A DNA stretch of 64,000 nt, taken from positions 30,943 through 94,942 of the forward strand of contig JBPJFY010000015.1 of assembly GCA_051208045.1 (NCBI GenBank), in the 5' to 3' direction. A program made the position numbers and the translations under genes. The notes under the pieces were generated by a model. The model ran no database searches. It saw only the letters and a list, made by a program, of their open reading frames with translations, and was not told the DNA's origin. The stretch comes from LZORAL124-50-18 sp051208045. Lineage in GTDB: Bacteria; Pseudomonadota; Gammaproteobacteria; Pseudomonadales; Oleiphilaceae. Below are positions 1-9,300 of this stretch, in pieces. Each line of letters starts with the position of its first letter. Within the stretch, counting starts at the first letter, position 1.

Positions 1-1069
1 GGATTGGCTGAACAATCATATCTGGCCCGCAGAGGCTGCTTTCGTGGACGAAGAGTTTGTCCGCGATGGCACGCTGCTCGCCATCGCAGAAATGGTAAAA
101 ACCGGCACCACATTTTTCAGTGATATGTACTTCTTCCCGAACATCACGGCAGAGGTAGCGCTTGAACAAAAAGTGCGTACGCAGATCTGTTTTCCGGTTC
201 TGGACTTCCCGACCAACTGGGCCGCCGATTCGGACGACTACATACACAAGGGACTGGACGTTTACAACCGGTATAAAACCAACAGCTATGTTCACGTCGC
301 TTTTGGCCCCCATGCTCCCTACACGGTTTCAGATGCGCCTCTGACCAAAATCGTCACCCTCGCAGAGCAACTGGACAGCAAAATTCAGATCCATTTACAC
401 GAAACTGCCTTTGAAGTGATGGATGCCGTCGAGAAAACCGGTAAGCGCCCTTTGCAGCGCCTGAACGAACTCGGACTGCTCTCCCAGAACCTGCAGTGTG
501 TCCACATGACCCAAGTGGACGACGCAGACCTGGAGATTCTCCGCGCTACCAATGCGCACGTGATTCACTGCCCCGAGTCCAACCTGAAGCTGGCCAGTGG
601 CTTTTGCCCGGCGCACAAACTCATGCAGAGCGGCATCAACGTTGCCTTGGGTACTGATGGCGCTTCCAGCAACAATAACCTCGACATGATTGAAGAAATG
701 CGCACAGCGGCGTTGATCGCCAAATCGGTGTCCGGTGATGCATCTGCGTTACGGGCCATGGATGCGCTGAAAATGGCCACCATCAACGGTGCCCGTGCCT
801 TGGGTCTGGAACAGCAGACAGGATCCATTGAAGTTGGCAAGTGGGCGGATGTCGTCGCCGTTGATTTAGGAAAAATCGAACATCAGCCGGTCTATGACCC
901 GGTTTCGCACCTGGTGTATTGCGCTTCCGGTAAGGATGTGACACACAGCTGGATCGGTGGTCAACAACACCTGAAAGACGGGCAATTAACGCACATTGAT
1001 ACAGTACACCTGGCGAAGAGAGCCCAGAACTGGGCACAGAAAATCACCGAGCGAAAGCAAACCAACTAG
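1..1069 (+). CDS. mtaD: TRZ/ATZ-family amidohydrolase, MTA/SAH deaminase (5' end cut by window)
   Basis: The reading frame is open from base 2, so the gene begins outside the window. The GTG at 44 is internal, because the upstream residues (DWLNNHIWPAEAAFV) already fit the family. The visible part shows metal-dependent amidohydrolase motifs: HLHET in the middle, then HCPESN and GTDGASSNN, which carry zinc and catalytic residues in this superfamily. Family members deaminate 5'-methylthioadenosine or S-adenosylhomocysteine. Placement just before ubiG, mupP and yciK matches the Pseudomonas order. Recycling of SAH made by the downstream methyltransferase is an attractive inference but is not shown by sequence. 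Exact substrate is uncertain. Confidence 0.88.
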   Translation, partial: DWLNNHIWPAEAAFVDEEFVRDGTLLAIAEMVKTGTTFFSDMYFFPNITAEVALEQKVRTQICFPVLDFPTNWAADSDDYIHKGLDVYNRYKTNSYVHVAFGPHAPYTVSDAPLTKIVTLAEQLDSKIQIHLHETAFEVMDAVEKTGKRPLQRLNELGLLSQNLQCVHMTQVDDADLEILRATNAHVIHCPESNLKLASGFCPAHKLMQSGINVALGTDGASSNNNLDMIEEMRTAALIAKSVSGDASALRAMDALKMATINGARALGLEQQTGSIEVGKWADVVAVDLGKIEHQPVYDPVSHLVYCASGKDVTHSWIGGQQHLKDGQLTHIDTVHLAKRAQNWAQKITERKQTN

Positions 1070-1127
1070 TACAACGGAACACGGTGCCCGACGCAGCACT
1101 GACTGTCTTCGTTTTAGAGAGAACACC

Positions 1128-1859
1128 ATGACGGATTCCATGACAGCACGCACCTCCACATCACACAATGTCGACGAGCAGGAGATCGCCAAATTTGAAC
1201 AACTGGCCAATCGCTGGTGGGACAAGGAAAGCGAGTTCAAGCCGCTCCATGACATCAACCCGCTCCGACTGAACTACATCGAAGAGCGCTGTCCACTTCC
1301 CGGCAAAGAAGTGCTGGATGTGGGCTGTGGTGGCGGAATTTTGTCGGAAGGCATGGCCATACGCGGCGCTCATGTCACCGGTATCGACATGGGGGAAGCC
1401 CCCCTCGCTGTCGCCAGAATTCATGGCCTGGAATCCGGTGTGCAAGTCAATTACCTGAGAACCACGGCAGAAGCGCACGCAGAACAAAATGCCGGCAAGT
1501 ACGACATCGTCACCTGCCTTGAAATGCTCGAACACGTGCCAGAACCGGGCTCTGTGATCCAGGCCTGCATGCGCATGTTAAAGCCGGGAGGCAGCCTGTT
1601 TCTCTCCACGATCAACCGGAATCCAAAATCGTACCTGTTTGCCATTGTTGGCGCAGAACACGTATTGAAATTGTTACCCAAAGGTACCCATGATTTCAAA
1701 AAGTTTATCCGACCCTCTGAACTGGCCAGTCATGTGCGACAGGCGGGCCTGGATGTTCGGGACATCGCTGGCATGGTCTACAATCCCATTACGAAAAAGT
1801 ACAAACTCTCCCGAGATGTCGACGTAAACTATTTGATGTACACCCACAAGCCTGAGTGA
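1128..1859 (+). CDS. ubiG: UbiG, ubiquinone biosynthesis O-methyltransferase
   Basis: A 243-residue class I SAM-dependent methyltransferase that carries out the two O-methylations of ubiquinone synthesis. SAM-binding motif I is clear (VLDVGCGGGILSEGMA), followed by the acidic GIDMGEAP motif and TCLEMLEHVPEP, all typical of UbiG. The frame is open from 996, but the ATG at 1128 is preferred: it follows AGAGAGAA at good spacing, and the translated upstream part overlaps the previous gene and does not look like UbiG. It sits 58 bp after mtaD and 10 bp before mupP, so the four genes probably share a transcript. Confidence 0.95.
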   Translation: MTDSMTARTSTSHNVDEQEIAKFEQLANRWWDKESEFKPLHDINPLRLNYIEERCPLPGKEVLDVGCGGGILSEGMAIRGAHVTGIDMGEAPLAVARIHGLESGVQVNYLRTTAEAHAEQNAGKYDIVTCLEMLEHVPEPGSVIQACMRMLKPGGSLFLSTINRNPKSYLFAIVGAEHVLKLLPKGTHDFKKFIRPSELASHVRQAGLDVRDIAGMVYNPITKKYKLSRDVDVNYLMYTHKPE

Positions 1860-1869
1860 TCTGAGACGT

Positions 1870-2538
1870 ATGGCCCAGCCTGAAGCTGTTTTTTTTGATC
1901 TGGATGGTACGCTGATTGATACGGCCCCGGACTTTATTCATGCCGTCAACAGCCAGCGTCGACATCTGAAGATGGAAGACGCCGATCCGGTATCGATTCG
2001 AAACACGGTATCCAATGGTGCGCGCGCGTTGATTCACCTCTCTTTCGGCTATGATGAAGCCCATCCGGACTACACACTACGATTGAATGAGCTACTGGAT
2101 CTGTACCTCGCCTGCATCAGCAATGCATCGCGATTGTTTTCCGGGTTGGATGACCTGCTGTTGTCACTTGAACAACGCGGTATTCCCTGGGGAATCATTA
2201 CGAACAAACCGCGACGATACACGACCCCGCTTTTAGAGGGGCTGGCGCTAACACATCGGAGTGCAATTACCATCTGTCCGGATGATGTGACGCACCGTAA
2301 GCCGCATCCCGAGCCCATGCACCTCGCGTGCCGGCATGTTGGCGTCGATCCGGCACGCTGTATCTACGTGGGCGACCATGAACGCGACATACAGGCAGGA
2401 AAAAACGCGGGGATGAAAACCATTGCCGCCCAGTACGGTTATCTCACACAACCTTCGGAAGCGGAAGCGTGGCAGGCAGACGCCGTGGCTGCATCCTCCG
2501 AAGCGCTGGCGTTAGTGATTGAGTCCATCGACTGTTAA
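1870..2538 (+). CDS. mupP: MupP, N-acetylmuramic acid 6-phosphate phosphatase (HAD family)
   Basis: A 222-residue HAD hydrolase of the phosphoglycolate phosphatase type. HAD motif I is FFDLDGTLIDTAPD near the N-terminus, motif II is the ITNKPRR region, and motif IV is YVGDHERD. Proteins at this position between ubiG and yciK in Pseudomonas are MupP, which dephosphorylates MurNAc-6-phosphate in the anhydro-MurNAc cell-wall recycling route that bypasses de novo UDP-MurNAc synthesis. Sequence alone cannot separate it from Gph, so the specific name rests mainly on synteny. Confidence 0.85.
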   Translation: MAQPEAVFFDLDGTLIDTAPDFIHAVNSQRRHLKMEDADPVSIRNTVSNGARALIHLSFGYDEAHPDYTLRLNELLDLYLACISNASRLFSGLDDLLLSLEQRGIPWGIITNKPRRYTTPLLEGLALTHRSAITICPDDVTHRKPHPEPMHLACRHVGVDPARCIYVGDHERDIQAGKNAGMKTIAAQYGYLTQPSEAEAWQADAVAASSEALALVIESIDC

Positions 2539-2550
2539 AGGAAACCATTC

Positions 2551-3294
2551 ATGTTTGACTACACCGCCCCTGCAGACTTGCTCGAAGGCAAGATCATTCT
2601 TATCACCGGCGCGGGAGATGGCATCGGCAGAGCCCTCGCAAAAAGCTGTGCTGAGCATGGCGCTACTGTGATTTTACTCGGGAGAACCCTCAGCAAGCTG
2701 GAGTCCGTGTATGACGAAATTGAGCAGACCGGCGCACCGACTCCGGTCCTCGTGCCCTTTAACCTGGAGAGCGATACCCCAAAAGACTACGAAGACCTCG
2801 CCAACCTGATTCATGATGAATTCGGCAGGCTGGACGGACTCGTGCACAACGCCGGTGTGCTGGGATTACGGTCTCCCATCGACCACTACAAACATGAAGC
2901 CTGGAACAAAGTCCTGCAGATCAATGTGACCGGCCCGTTTCTTCTGACCCGCGCACTTATCCCCCTGCTTCGCGCCTCAGAAGACGCATCCATCATCTTC
3001 ACTTCCTCCAGTGTCGGACGAAAGGGGCGGGCTTATTGGGGGGCTTATTCCGTATCAAAGTTTGCGTTGGAAGGACTGATGCAAGTGGTTGCCGATGAAC
3101 TGGATGATGAAAACTACAACATTCGCGCCAACAGCGTCAATCCCGGTGCTACGCGAACCAACATGCGTGCTTCGGCCTACCCGGCAGAAAACCCCGACAA
3201 TAATCCGAAACCCGAAGAGATTCTGAACGTTTTCTTATATCTTCTGGGAGCAGACAGCAAACAAGTGACCGGACAGGCGTTTAATGCGCAGTGA
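2551..3294 (+). CDS. yciK: YciK family short-chain dehydrogenase/reductase
   Basis: A 247-residue classical SDR. The Rossmann cofactor motif TGAGDGIGRA lies near residue 20, the NAG motif in HNAGVLG near residue 100, and the catalytic serine plus YSVSK (YxxxK) near residues 150-170. The start is an ATG after AAAGGAAACC. It is the last gene of the mtaD-ubiG-mupP-yciK group and converges on ccmI with only 23 bp between stops. The physiological substrate of YciK is not established. Confidence 0.92.
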   Translation: MFDYTAPADLLEGKIILITGAGDGIGRALAKSCAEHGATVILLGRTLSKLESVYDEIEQTGAPTPVLVPFNLESDTPKDYEDLANLIHDEFGRLDGLVHNAGVLGLRSPIDHYKHEAWNKVLQINVTGPFLLTRALIPLLRASEDASIIFTSSSVGRKGRAYWGAYSVSKFALEGLMQVVADELDDENYNIRANSVNPGATRTNMRASAYPAENPDNNPKPEEILNVFLYLLGADSKQVTGQAFNAQ

Positions 3295-3317
3295 TTGTGC
3301 CTGCGCATGGACTGCTC

Positions 3318-4634
3318 TTACATCTGATTGGAAATAACCAATTGATACACTTTCTCTGAATCACCTTTGGTCGGTACCGGGGCCAGGGTGCCTTCCAGGT
3401 CGCCGGGGTTGGCGGCAGGCGTACCCTGCTTGGAGACTCTGGCCACCAACTCTACCTCAGGAAACTGACTCAAGCGCGTGCTGGGTGCCATGGCCATGGT
3501 GTCATCCAAAGTCACACTCAAAGGCAAGTCCGCGACGGTTTTCCGCACAATCGCCAGGGGCATTTTGGGGCCATTCACAGGGCGAGCATAGACGAATACC
3601 GTATCCGTGGTACTGGTCTGTGCTCTGAGGTTGTCATCCAGCGTTACTGTCAACCGCAGCTGGGTGGACGCTTCTGCGACCGTGGCAGGCTGATCCTCAG
3701 TCACTGCCTGCATTGCAGCAACAGGGCTGTCGTTCTGTGATTGCTGAGCAGCAACCTGCGCTAACTGGGCTTTAGCCTGTTCAATACCTGCAGCAATAGT
3801 GTCGCGGCTGGGGTGATCGGGATGGGTGGCGAGAATTCGTCCCCAGAACTGAATGGCAGCCTCGTAATCACCACGTTGCATGGCAATCATTCCCAGCAGC
3901 CCCAGAGTGTTGGGTTCATCTGGCTCATGCGCGAAGGCTTGATCAATCAGGCTTCGTACCTCGTCAGTGAACTGCCCCTGATTAGCAAAGAAGCGTGCTT
4001 GTGCCTGTAATCCGTAGATGGGCGCAGGATTCTCATTCTGAGCCTTGATCAGCGGGATAGCCTGCCCATAGGCATCGGCAGCAGCACCGTAGCGTTCCAT
4101 GTTCATATAACTGCGCGCCAGCAAAAACCATCCATCCAGATTACCGGGGTCAGCTTTCAATTTGGCTTCCAGGCTGGCAACCATACGCACAATCTGCTGC
4201 TCATTCACATGCTCTTCTTCTGGATTCTGAAGGGCCTGAAAGGCCAGTGCTTCTTCTACTGCATCATACGCACCATATTTAGCGTACACACCCACCACGA
4301 TGAGCAGAGACACAGCCAGCATTCCCCCCAACAGCGTCAGGCTTTGCGCAGGCGTCAACAGGTGCCCTGGCGTACTTTCCTCAGTCGGTGCGGTCGAGGC
4401 ATCTTCCAGAAGGTTGGCCTCCAGCTCAGATTTCAGTTGTTCGAATCGCTCATGAGAAATGACTCCCTGGCGCTCGTCCTCTTCGAGTTCTTTCAAACGA
4501 TCCCGAAAAATATCCACATTCTGGCGTGTTTCGGAGGTTGTGAGTTGAGCGGCCCCCTTTCTCAACAAAGGCACCGCCAGAAAATATACTAAAAGCGCTC
4601 CAAGTACGCCCGCTCCCAACCAAAATTCAGTCAT
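3318..4634 (-). CDS. ccmI: CcmI (CycH), apocytochrome c chaperone with TPR domain
   Basis: A 438-residue final gene of the ccm operon. The N-terminus has one membrane helix (about residues 4-22), then a charged region with the typical LKELEEDERQGVIS motif, a second helix (about 98-120) and TPR-like repeats (about 130-300, for example LDGWFLLARSYMNMERYGAA). A C-terminal periplasmic beta-rich domain follows. CcmI binds the C-terminus of apocytochrome c and hands it to CcmF/H for heme ligation. Its ATG directly abuts the ccmH stop codon, so the two are likely translationally coupled. Confidence 0.95.
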   Translation of the reverse strand: MTEFWLGAGVLGALLVYFLAVPLLRKGAAQLTTSETRQNVDIFRDRLKELEEDERQGVISHERFEQLKSELEANLLEDASTAPTEESTPGHLLTPAQSLTLLGGMLAVSLLIVVGVYAKYGAYDAVEEALAFQALQNPEEEHVNEQQIVRMVASLEAKLKADPGNLDGWFLLARSYMNMERYGAAADAYGQAIPLIKAQNENPAPIYGLQAQARFFANQGQFTDEVRSLIDQAFAHEPDEPNTLGLLGMIAMQRGDYEAAIQFWGRILATHPDHPSRDTIAAGIEQAKAQLAQVAAQQSQNDSPVAAMQAVTEDQPATVAEASTQLRLTVTLDDNLRAQTSTTDTVFVYARPVNGPKMPLAIVRKTVADLPLSVTLDDTMAMAPSTRLSQFPEVELVARVSKQGTPAANPGDLEGTLAPVPTKGDSEKVYQLVISNQM

Positions 4635-5180
4635 TTACTTCTCGTCTTCGTTTAACAAATGTTTCAATTTGTCCTGGTCTGCGACGGATAGCCCGTCCTT
4701 TGAGCCTGGGGCTCGCTGCCTTCTCGCATACACGACCACCACGACCAACCCGATCAGGAAAAACAGCGCAGGACCAAACCACAAGAGGTAGGTTTTCGGG
4801 TCCAGCTTGGGCTTATACACCACGAACTCACCAAAGCGGCTCACCATATAGTTCACCACGTCATCCGTATCCTTGCCTTCGCTGACCAGCTTATGCACGG
4901 CCTTGCGCATATCTGAGGCAATGGGCGCATTGGAATCACTGATATTCTGATTCTGGCATTTGGGGCAACGCAAGGTTTCCACCAACACCTGGTACTGTTC
5001 GCGCTGCAACTCATCATCAAACTCATAGGTTTCCACCACCGCATGCGCTGACAGGGTCAGTAACCAGGTAATCAGAGCAACGGTAAAATGCCTACAGGTC
5101 AAGCTGAGTTTCTCCCCCGTGGGACGGACTGGCTTTGTGGCAGAATAATGCCTGCTCATGTGGTGACACTCCTGCTTCAT
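4635..5180 (-). CDS. ccmH: CcmH, apocytochrome c thiol oxidoreductase
   Basis: A 181-residue protein with the CcmH/CycL signature LRCPKCQNQNI; redox cysteines are C72 and C75. A membrane helix follows in the C-terminal half (YLLWFGPALFFLIGLVVVVVY). CcmH reduces or holds CXXCH motifs of apocytochromes in the periplasm. The start overlaps the ccmG stop by ATGA and has GAAGGACA upstream, so it is well supported. This places about 30 residues before the signal-like helix, longer than usual, so an internal start cannot be excluded. Confidence 0.93.
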   Translation of the reverse strand: MKQECHHMSRHYSATKPVRPTGEKLSLTCRHFTVALITWLLTLSAHAVVETYEFDDELQREQYQVLVETLRCPKCQNQNISDSNAPIASDMRKAVHKLVSEGKDTDDVVNYMVSRFGEFVVYKPKLDPKTYLLWFGPALFFLIGLVVVVVYARRQRAPGSKDGLSVADQDKLKHLLNEDEK

Positions 5181-5725
5181 TGTCCTTCAGACGTCGAAAT
5201 CAGAGGAAGGATAACTTCCTGCCATACTGACTCATTCACCACCCCAACATGGCGATGAAGAATGGTCCGGTCGGCAGAAACAATAAATGTTTCCGGCGCT
5301 CCGTAGACGCCCAGATCAAAACCAAACATACCATCGGCATCGAAGAGGTTGAACACGTAGGGGTCCCCCAGTTTCTGCAGCCACTTCAAAGCCGGCACAC
5401 GCTCATCCTTATAGTTCAAACCCACAATGGGGATACGCTTTTCTTTGGCCAGCTTTACCAGATAGGGATGTTCCACCTTGCAACTGGGACACCATGTCGC
5501 CCACACATTCACCAAAAACGGGCCGTCAGGCAGATCCGCTGGCGCTCGCAGTTGTTTGGGATCAACCAGATCAGGTAAAGAAAATGCTGGCAGTGGCTGC
5601 CCAGCCATCGCCGTTTCCAGGGCCTTGATATCTTTGCCTTCACTGATGTCTTTCAGCTGAAGACCGAATATCACCACCCCGATGAATACAATCAGCACGG
5701 GGATAAAAAATACAGCTCGTTTCAT
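5177..5725 (-). CDS. ccmG: CcmG/DsbE, membrane-tethered thioredoxin-like reductase
   Basis: A 182-residue periplasmic thioredoxin-fold protein. An N-terminal helix (about residues 4-22) anchors it, and the active site WCPSC has cysteines at 79 and 82. The acidic family motif GVYGAPETF, including the cis-proline loop region, is also present. It keeps apocytochrome heme-binding cysteines reduced, receiving electrons from a DsbD-type protein. It lies between ccmF and ccmH, overlapping ccmH by 4 bp. Length matches the family. Confidence 0.96.
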   Translation of the reverse strand: MKRAVFFIPVLIVFIGVVIFGLQLKDISEGKDIKALETAMAGQPLPAFSLPDLVDPKQLRAPADLPDGPFLVNVWATWCPSCKVEHPYLVKLAKEKRIPIVGLNYKDERVPALKWLQKLGDPYVFNLFDADGMFGFDLGVYGAPETFIVSADRTILHRHVGVVNESVWQEVILPLISTSEGQ

Positions 5726-5754
5726 TATGCTTCCTTCAGATACAGCGCGACCAG

Positions 5755-7764
5755 TCAGGCAGTTTCAGGCGTTGGTGACGCAGACTCGCTTTTGGCAGCA
5801 GAGCGCTTCCCTGCCCGCACCAGCCGATAGCGCCGGTCCGCAATTGCCAGGAAGCCCCCCCACGCCATGAAAATTGATCCAAGCCATAGCCAACGCACAT
5901 AGGGTTTAACCTGCACACGCATGGACCAGGCACCGTTCCCGAGAAACTCGCCCATGGCCACATACAGGTCACGCACCAGGCTGGGATCGATGCCAGCTTC
6001 CGTCATCACGTTGCGTGAAACCAGGTAATTGCGTTTCTCCGGTTTCAGTATCGCGACCTGCGTTTCTCCCGAATAGACACTGAGCACAGCGCGATCACCT
6101 TCATAATTTGGTCCGGCTACCGGTTCAAAACGGTCTAGCACAAATCGATAACCTGCTACCGTCATTTCATCACCGGGGGCCATCTTCAAATCCCGCTCCA
6201 CCGTATAGTTGCTCACCATGGTGGCCCCAACGATGGAAACCGCCAAACCGATGTGCCCCAATACCATGCCTTTGTAACTGCGAGGCAGATTCCACAGCGC
6301 AACGAGTTTATTCGGCTGCTTTCGGACTTTATTGAACACATCCTTACCCATCGTCAAAGCCAGCCAGGTGGCGATAAAGATCCCCACAAACACCAGAAAG
6401 CTAAAACGATTCTCAGCGGCGTACACAGAAGCGGCCACAAAAGGTGTTACGATCGCAACCACCAGACTCAGGAGCGCCGGCAGCCAAAGTTCCACTTTAA
6501 ACCGCTCAGGTGCGGTATCCTTCCAGTGCGAAAACTGCCCGGCCCCCATAACCAGAACAAGCACCGTGACGATGGGTACGAATAAGGTATTAAAATACGG
6601 CGCGCCCACAGAAATTTTGCCCAGCCCAAGAAAATCGAGTATCAACGGGTACAGCGTGCCCAACAACACCGTGACCATCGCCACGATGAGCAACACATTG
6701 TTCAGCGCAAGAAAAGTTTCTCTTGAAAACAGCCCGTGACGGGATCGCGAATGCACTGCCGGTACGCGCAAGGCGTACAGCAACAACGCACCTCCCACGG
6801 TAATCGCCAACAACATCAGAATAAACGTACCCCGTGCGGGGTCTGAGGCGAAGGCATGCACAGACGTTAAGACACCGGATCGAACCAGGAATGTCCCCAA
6901 CAAACTGAGTGAAAATGCAAAGATGGCCAACAGGACAGTCCAACTCTTAAACATGCCCCGCTTTTCCGTGACGGCGAGCGAATGCATGAGGGCGGTGCCG
7001 ACCAACCAGGGCATAAACGAGGCATTCTCGACGGGGTCCCAGAACCACCATCCTCCCCAGCCAAGTTCATAGTATGCCCACCAGCTGCCCAGTGAGATAC
7101 CCAGTGTCATAAATGCCCACGCCACCGTCGTCCAGGGACGGGACCAGCGGGCCCAGACCGCATCCAGCCGGCCGGATAAGAGCGCAGCAATCGCAAAAGC
7201 AAAGGCGACTGAAAAACCCACATACCCCATGTAGAGCATGGGTGGATGCAGAATCAGGCCAATATCCTGCAGCAGCGGATTCAAGTCAGCGCCATCCTGG
7301 GGAAACTGGGGCAAAATGCGGTCGAATGGGTTGGATGTTGCGATGATGAACAACAGGAAGCCGATACTGATCATGCCCATGACAGACAATACACGTGCCA
7401 GCATGTCAACCGGAAGCGCACGACTGAACGTCGCTACGGCGACTGTCCAGCTGGCGAGTAAAAGTTGCCACAGCAACAGCGAACCCTCATGCCCGCCCCA
7501 AACAGCACTGACTTTGTAGTACACCGGCAACAGACTGTTGGAGTGATTCGCGACATACTGAACACTGAAATCATCGGTCACAAACGCATAGGTAAGGCAG
7601 GCAAAACTCAGCACTGAAAAAACAAACTGCCCCGCGGCAAGTGGCCGGGCATAGGCCATGAGTGTCAGGTTCCCGCGATAAGTGCCCACGAGCGGCACGA
7701 CCGCCTGCAGCAGGGAAAGCGCCAGGGCAATCGCCAGGGCCAGATGGCCAAGTTCGGGGATCAT
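5755..7764 (-). CDS. ccmF: CcmF, cytochrome c heme lyase subunit
   Basis: A 669-residue polytopic membrane protein, the core of the holocytochrome c synthase. The tryptophan-rich WWD motif (GWGGWWFWDPVENASF) is clear near residue 235 and is flanked by membrane helices bearing heme-ligating histidines. The C-terminus ends in a helix and a short basic tail. It transfers heme from holo-CcmE to the apocytochrome together with CcmH and CcmI. The ATG at 7764 begins a typical MIPELGHLALAIALALSL N-terminus. Confidence 0.97.
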   Translation of the reverse strand: MIPELGHLALAIALALSLLQAVVPLVGTYRGNLTLMAYARPLAAGQFVFSVLSFACLTYAFVTDDFSVQYVANHSNSLLPVYYKVSAVWGGHEGSLLLWQLLLASWTVAVATFSRALPVDMLARVLSVMGMISIGFLLFIIATSNPFDRILPQFPQDGADLNPLLQDIGLILHPPMLYMGYVGFSVAFAFAIAALLSGRLDAVWARWSRPWTTVAWAFMTLGISLGSWWAYYELGWGGWWFWDPVENASFMPWLVGTALMHSLAVTEKRGMFKSWTVLLAIFAFSLSLLGTFLVRSGVLTSVHAFASDPARGTFILMLLAITVGGALLLYALRVPAVHSRSRHGLFSRETFLALNNVLLIVAMVTVLLGTLYPLILDFLGLGKISVGAPYFNTLFVPIVTVLVLVMGAGQFSHWKDTAPERFKVELWLPALLSLVVAIVTPFVAASVYAAENRFSFLVFVGIFIATWLALTMGKDVFNKVRKQPNKLVALWNLPRSYKGMVLGHIGLAVSIVGATMVSNYTVERDLKMAPGDEMTVAGYRFVLDRFEPVAGPNYEGDRAVLSVYSGETQVAILKPEKRNYLVSRNVMTEAGIDPSLVRDLYVAMGEFLGNGAWSMRVQVKPYVRWLWLGSIFMAWGGFLAIADRRYRLVRAGKRSAAKSESASPTPETA

Positions 7765-7829
7765 AAAAACTCCAATGCCGTGTTCGGTCTGTTGGTATGT
7801 ACTTCAGTCATGACCATATTCTGTCATGG

Positions 7830-8279
7830 CTATTTCTGCTGCTGCGCCGGGTCATGGCCCGCTTGCTTCAACGCATCTGCCACTTCCGGTGGCATGTAGT
7901 TTTCGTCATGTTTGGCGAGCACTTCCTCGGCGGCAAAAACGCCGGCTTCCGTCAATTTGCCCGTTGCCACCACACCCTGCCCTTCATCAAAGAGATCAGG
8001 AAGTATACCGGTGTAGGTGACTTTCACCGTATCCTGAAAATCCGTTATTTCGAAGGTCACGTCCAGGTTTTCTGTGCTCCGCTGGATACTGCCTTCCACC
8101 ACCATACCGCCAGCGCGGATGCGGGCATTGATCGGTGCATCACCGGCAGCAATCTGTTGTGGGCTGTAAAACAGATTGATGTTCTCCTGCAAAGCAAAAA
8201 GAACCAATCCCAGAGCAATCGACACTCCGATGACCAAAAATGTGATAAGAATCAGTCGTTGTTTACGCTTGGGATTCAT
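7830..8279 (-). CDS. ccmE: CcmE, periplasmic heme chaperone
   Basis: A 149-residue protein. The N-terminal basic stretch and signal anchor (about residues 6-30) are followed by an OB-fold domain. The heme-attachment motif LAKHDENYMP carries the covalent-binding histidine (H124) and the downstream tyrosine axial ligand. CcmE receives heme from CcmABCD and delivers it to CcmF. Its ATG overlaps the ccmD stop by ATGA. Confidence 0.96.
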   Translation of the reverse strand: MNPKRKQRLILITFLVIGVSIALGLVLFALQENINLFYSPQQIAAGDAPINARIRAGGMVVEGSIQRSTENLDVTFEITDFQDTVKVTYTGILPDLFDEGQGVVATGKLTEAGVFAAEEVLAKHDENYMPPEVADALKQAGHDPAQQQK

Positions 8280-8467
8280 GATGGATCACCCTCATTTGCC
8301 TGCTCACGTCTCGCCTGACGGCTCAGTTTTTTCCGAATATCTGACTTTTCCAGCAGCGGAGCGGCGATGTTATAGGTAATCACCGCCAACGCTACGGCAT
8401 ACGAAATCCAGACATACAGTCCGTGCCCATTCATGTGAATGACATCGGAAATTGATTCAAACTGCAC
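8276..8467 (-). CDS. ccmD: CcmD, small membrane subunit of the heme export complex
   Basis: A 63-residue protein with one membrane helix (about residues 17-40) preceded by the family motif MNGHGLYVWISYA and followed by a basic cytoplasmic tail. CcmD is needed to release holo-CcmE from the CcmABCD complex. It sits between ccmC and ccmE as usual. Confidence 0.93.
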   Translation of the reverse strand: MQFESISDVIHMNGHGLYVWISYAVALAVITYNIAAPLLEKSDIRKKLSRQARREQANEGDPS

Positions 8468-8530
8468 TAACTTTCTCCTCAGCCGTCACGACTGATTACA
8501 GTTCCGGACTGCTTACGCTCCGGACATACT

Positions 8531-9265
8531 TTATGAAAACAGGGCCTGAACCCATTTTGTGCGCTTCTCTCTCACCAGAATCTCATTACGAGTGCGCAAT
8601 ATGGCGACCACGGCAAAAAAGAAATAAAATCCGGCGATCATGATGAGCAGCGGTATGAGCATGTCCGGGTGCATGCTGGGCTTTTCAGTCAGTTTCAATG
8701 TCGCCGGCTGATGCAAGGTGTTCCACCACTCCACCGACATTTTAATAATGGGTACGTTAATGCTCCCCACGATACTCAGTACTGAGGCGGCTTTGGCCGC
8801 TACATTGGCATCATCAATCGCTGCCTGAAGCGCAATCACGCCAAAGTAAAGAAACAGCAGAATCAGCATCGCAGTCAGTCGCGCATCCCACACCCACCAG
8901 GTGCCCCAGGTGGGCTTACCCCATACCGCGCCGGTCACCAGCGCCAGAAATGTCATGGTCGCACCAATCGGCGCCGCCGCCTTGATGTACATGTCAGCCA
9001 GCTTCATTTTCCAGACGAGGCTGACCACGCCGGCCACCGCCAGAGAGATAAACACCGATTGGGCCAGAAACGCTGAAGGTACATGGATGAAGATGATTCG
9101 GTAGCTGTTGCCCTGACGGAAGTCCACGGGCGCATACAGCAATCCCCAAACAACACCACTCACCATCAGGAGCGCAGCGATGGCGCTTAACCAGGGCAAC
9201 CATTTGCTGCTGATATCATAGAACCACTTGGGGGAGCCCAATTTATGAAAGAATGTCCAATTCAT
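8531..9265 (-). CDS. ccmC: CcmC, heme-handling membrane protein
   Basis: About 244 residues with six membrane helices and the WWD motif WGTWWVWDARLTAML in a periplasmic loop, flanked by heme-ligating histidines. CcmC attaches heme to CcmE. The frame allows a TTG at 9271, but the ATG at 9265 (MNWTFFHKLGSPKWFY) matches the usual CcmC N-terminus. No strong ribosome binding site is visible for either start, and coupling to ccmB upstream may compensate. Confidence 0.95.
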   Translation of the reverse strand: MNWTFFHKLGSPKWFYDISSKWLPWLSAIAALLMVSGVVWGLLYAPVDFRQGNSYRIIFIHVPSAFLAQSVFISLAVAGVVSLVWKMKLADMYIKAAAPIGATMTFLALVTGAVWGKPTWGTWWVWDARLTAMLILLFLYFGVIALQAAIDDANVAAKAASVLSIVGSINVPIIKMSVEWWNTLHQPATLKLTEKPSMHPDMLIPLLIMIAGFYFFFAVVAILRTRNEILVREKRTKWVQALFS

Positions 9266-9300
9266 CGCCAAAACGTGTTACCTGAATACCTGTGATCTGA

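Noticed and set aside
996..1127. Longer N-terminus for UbiG
   Set aside because: It overlaps mtaD, does not resemble UbiG, and the ATG at 1128 has a good ribosome binding site.
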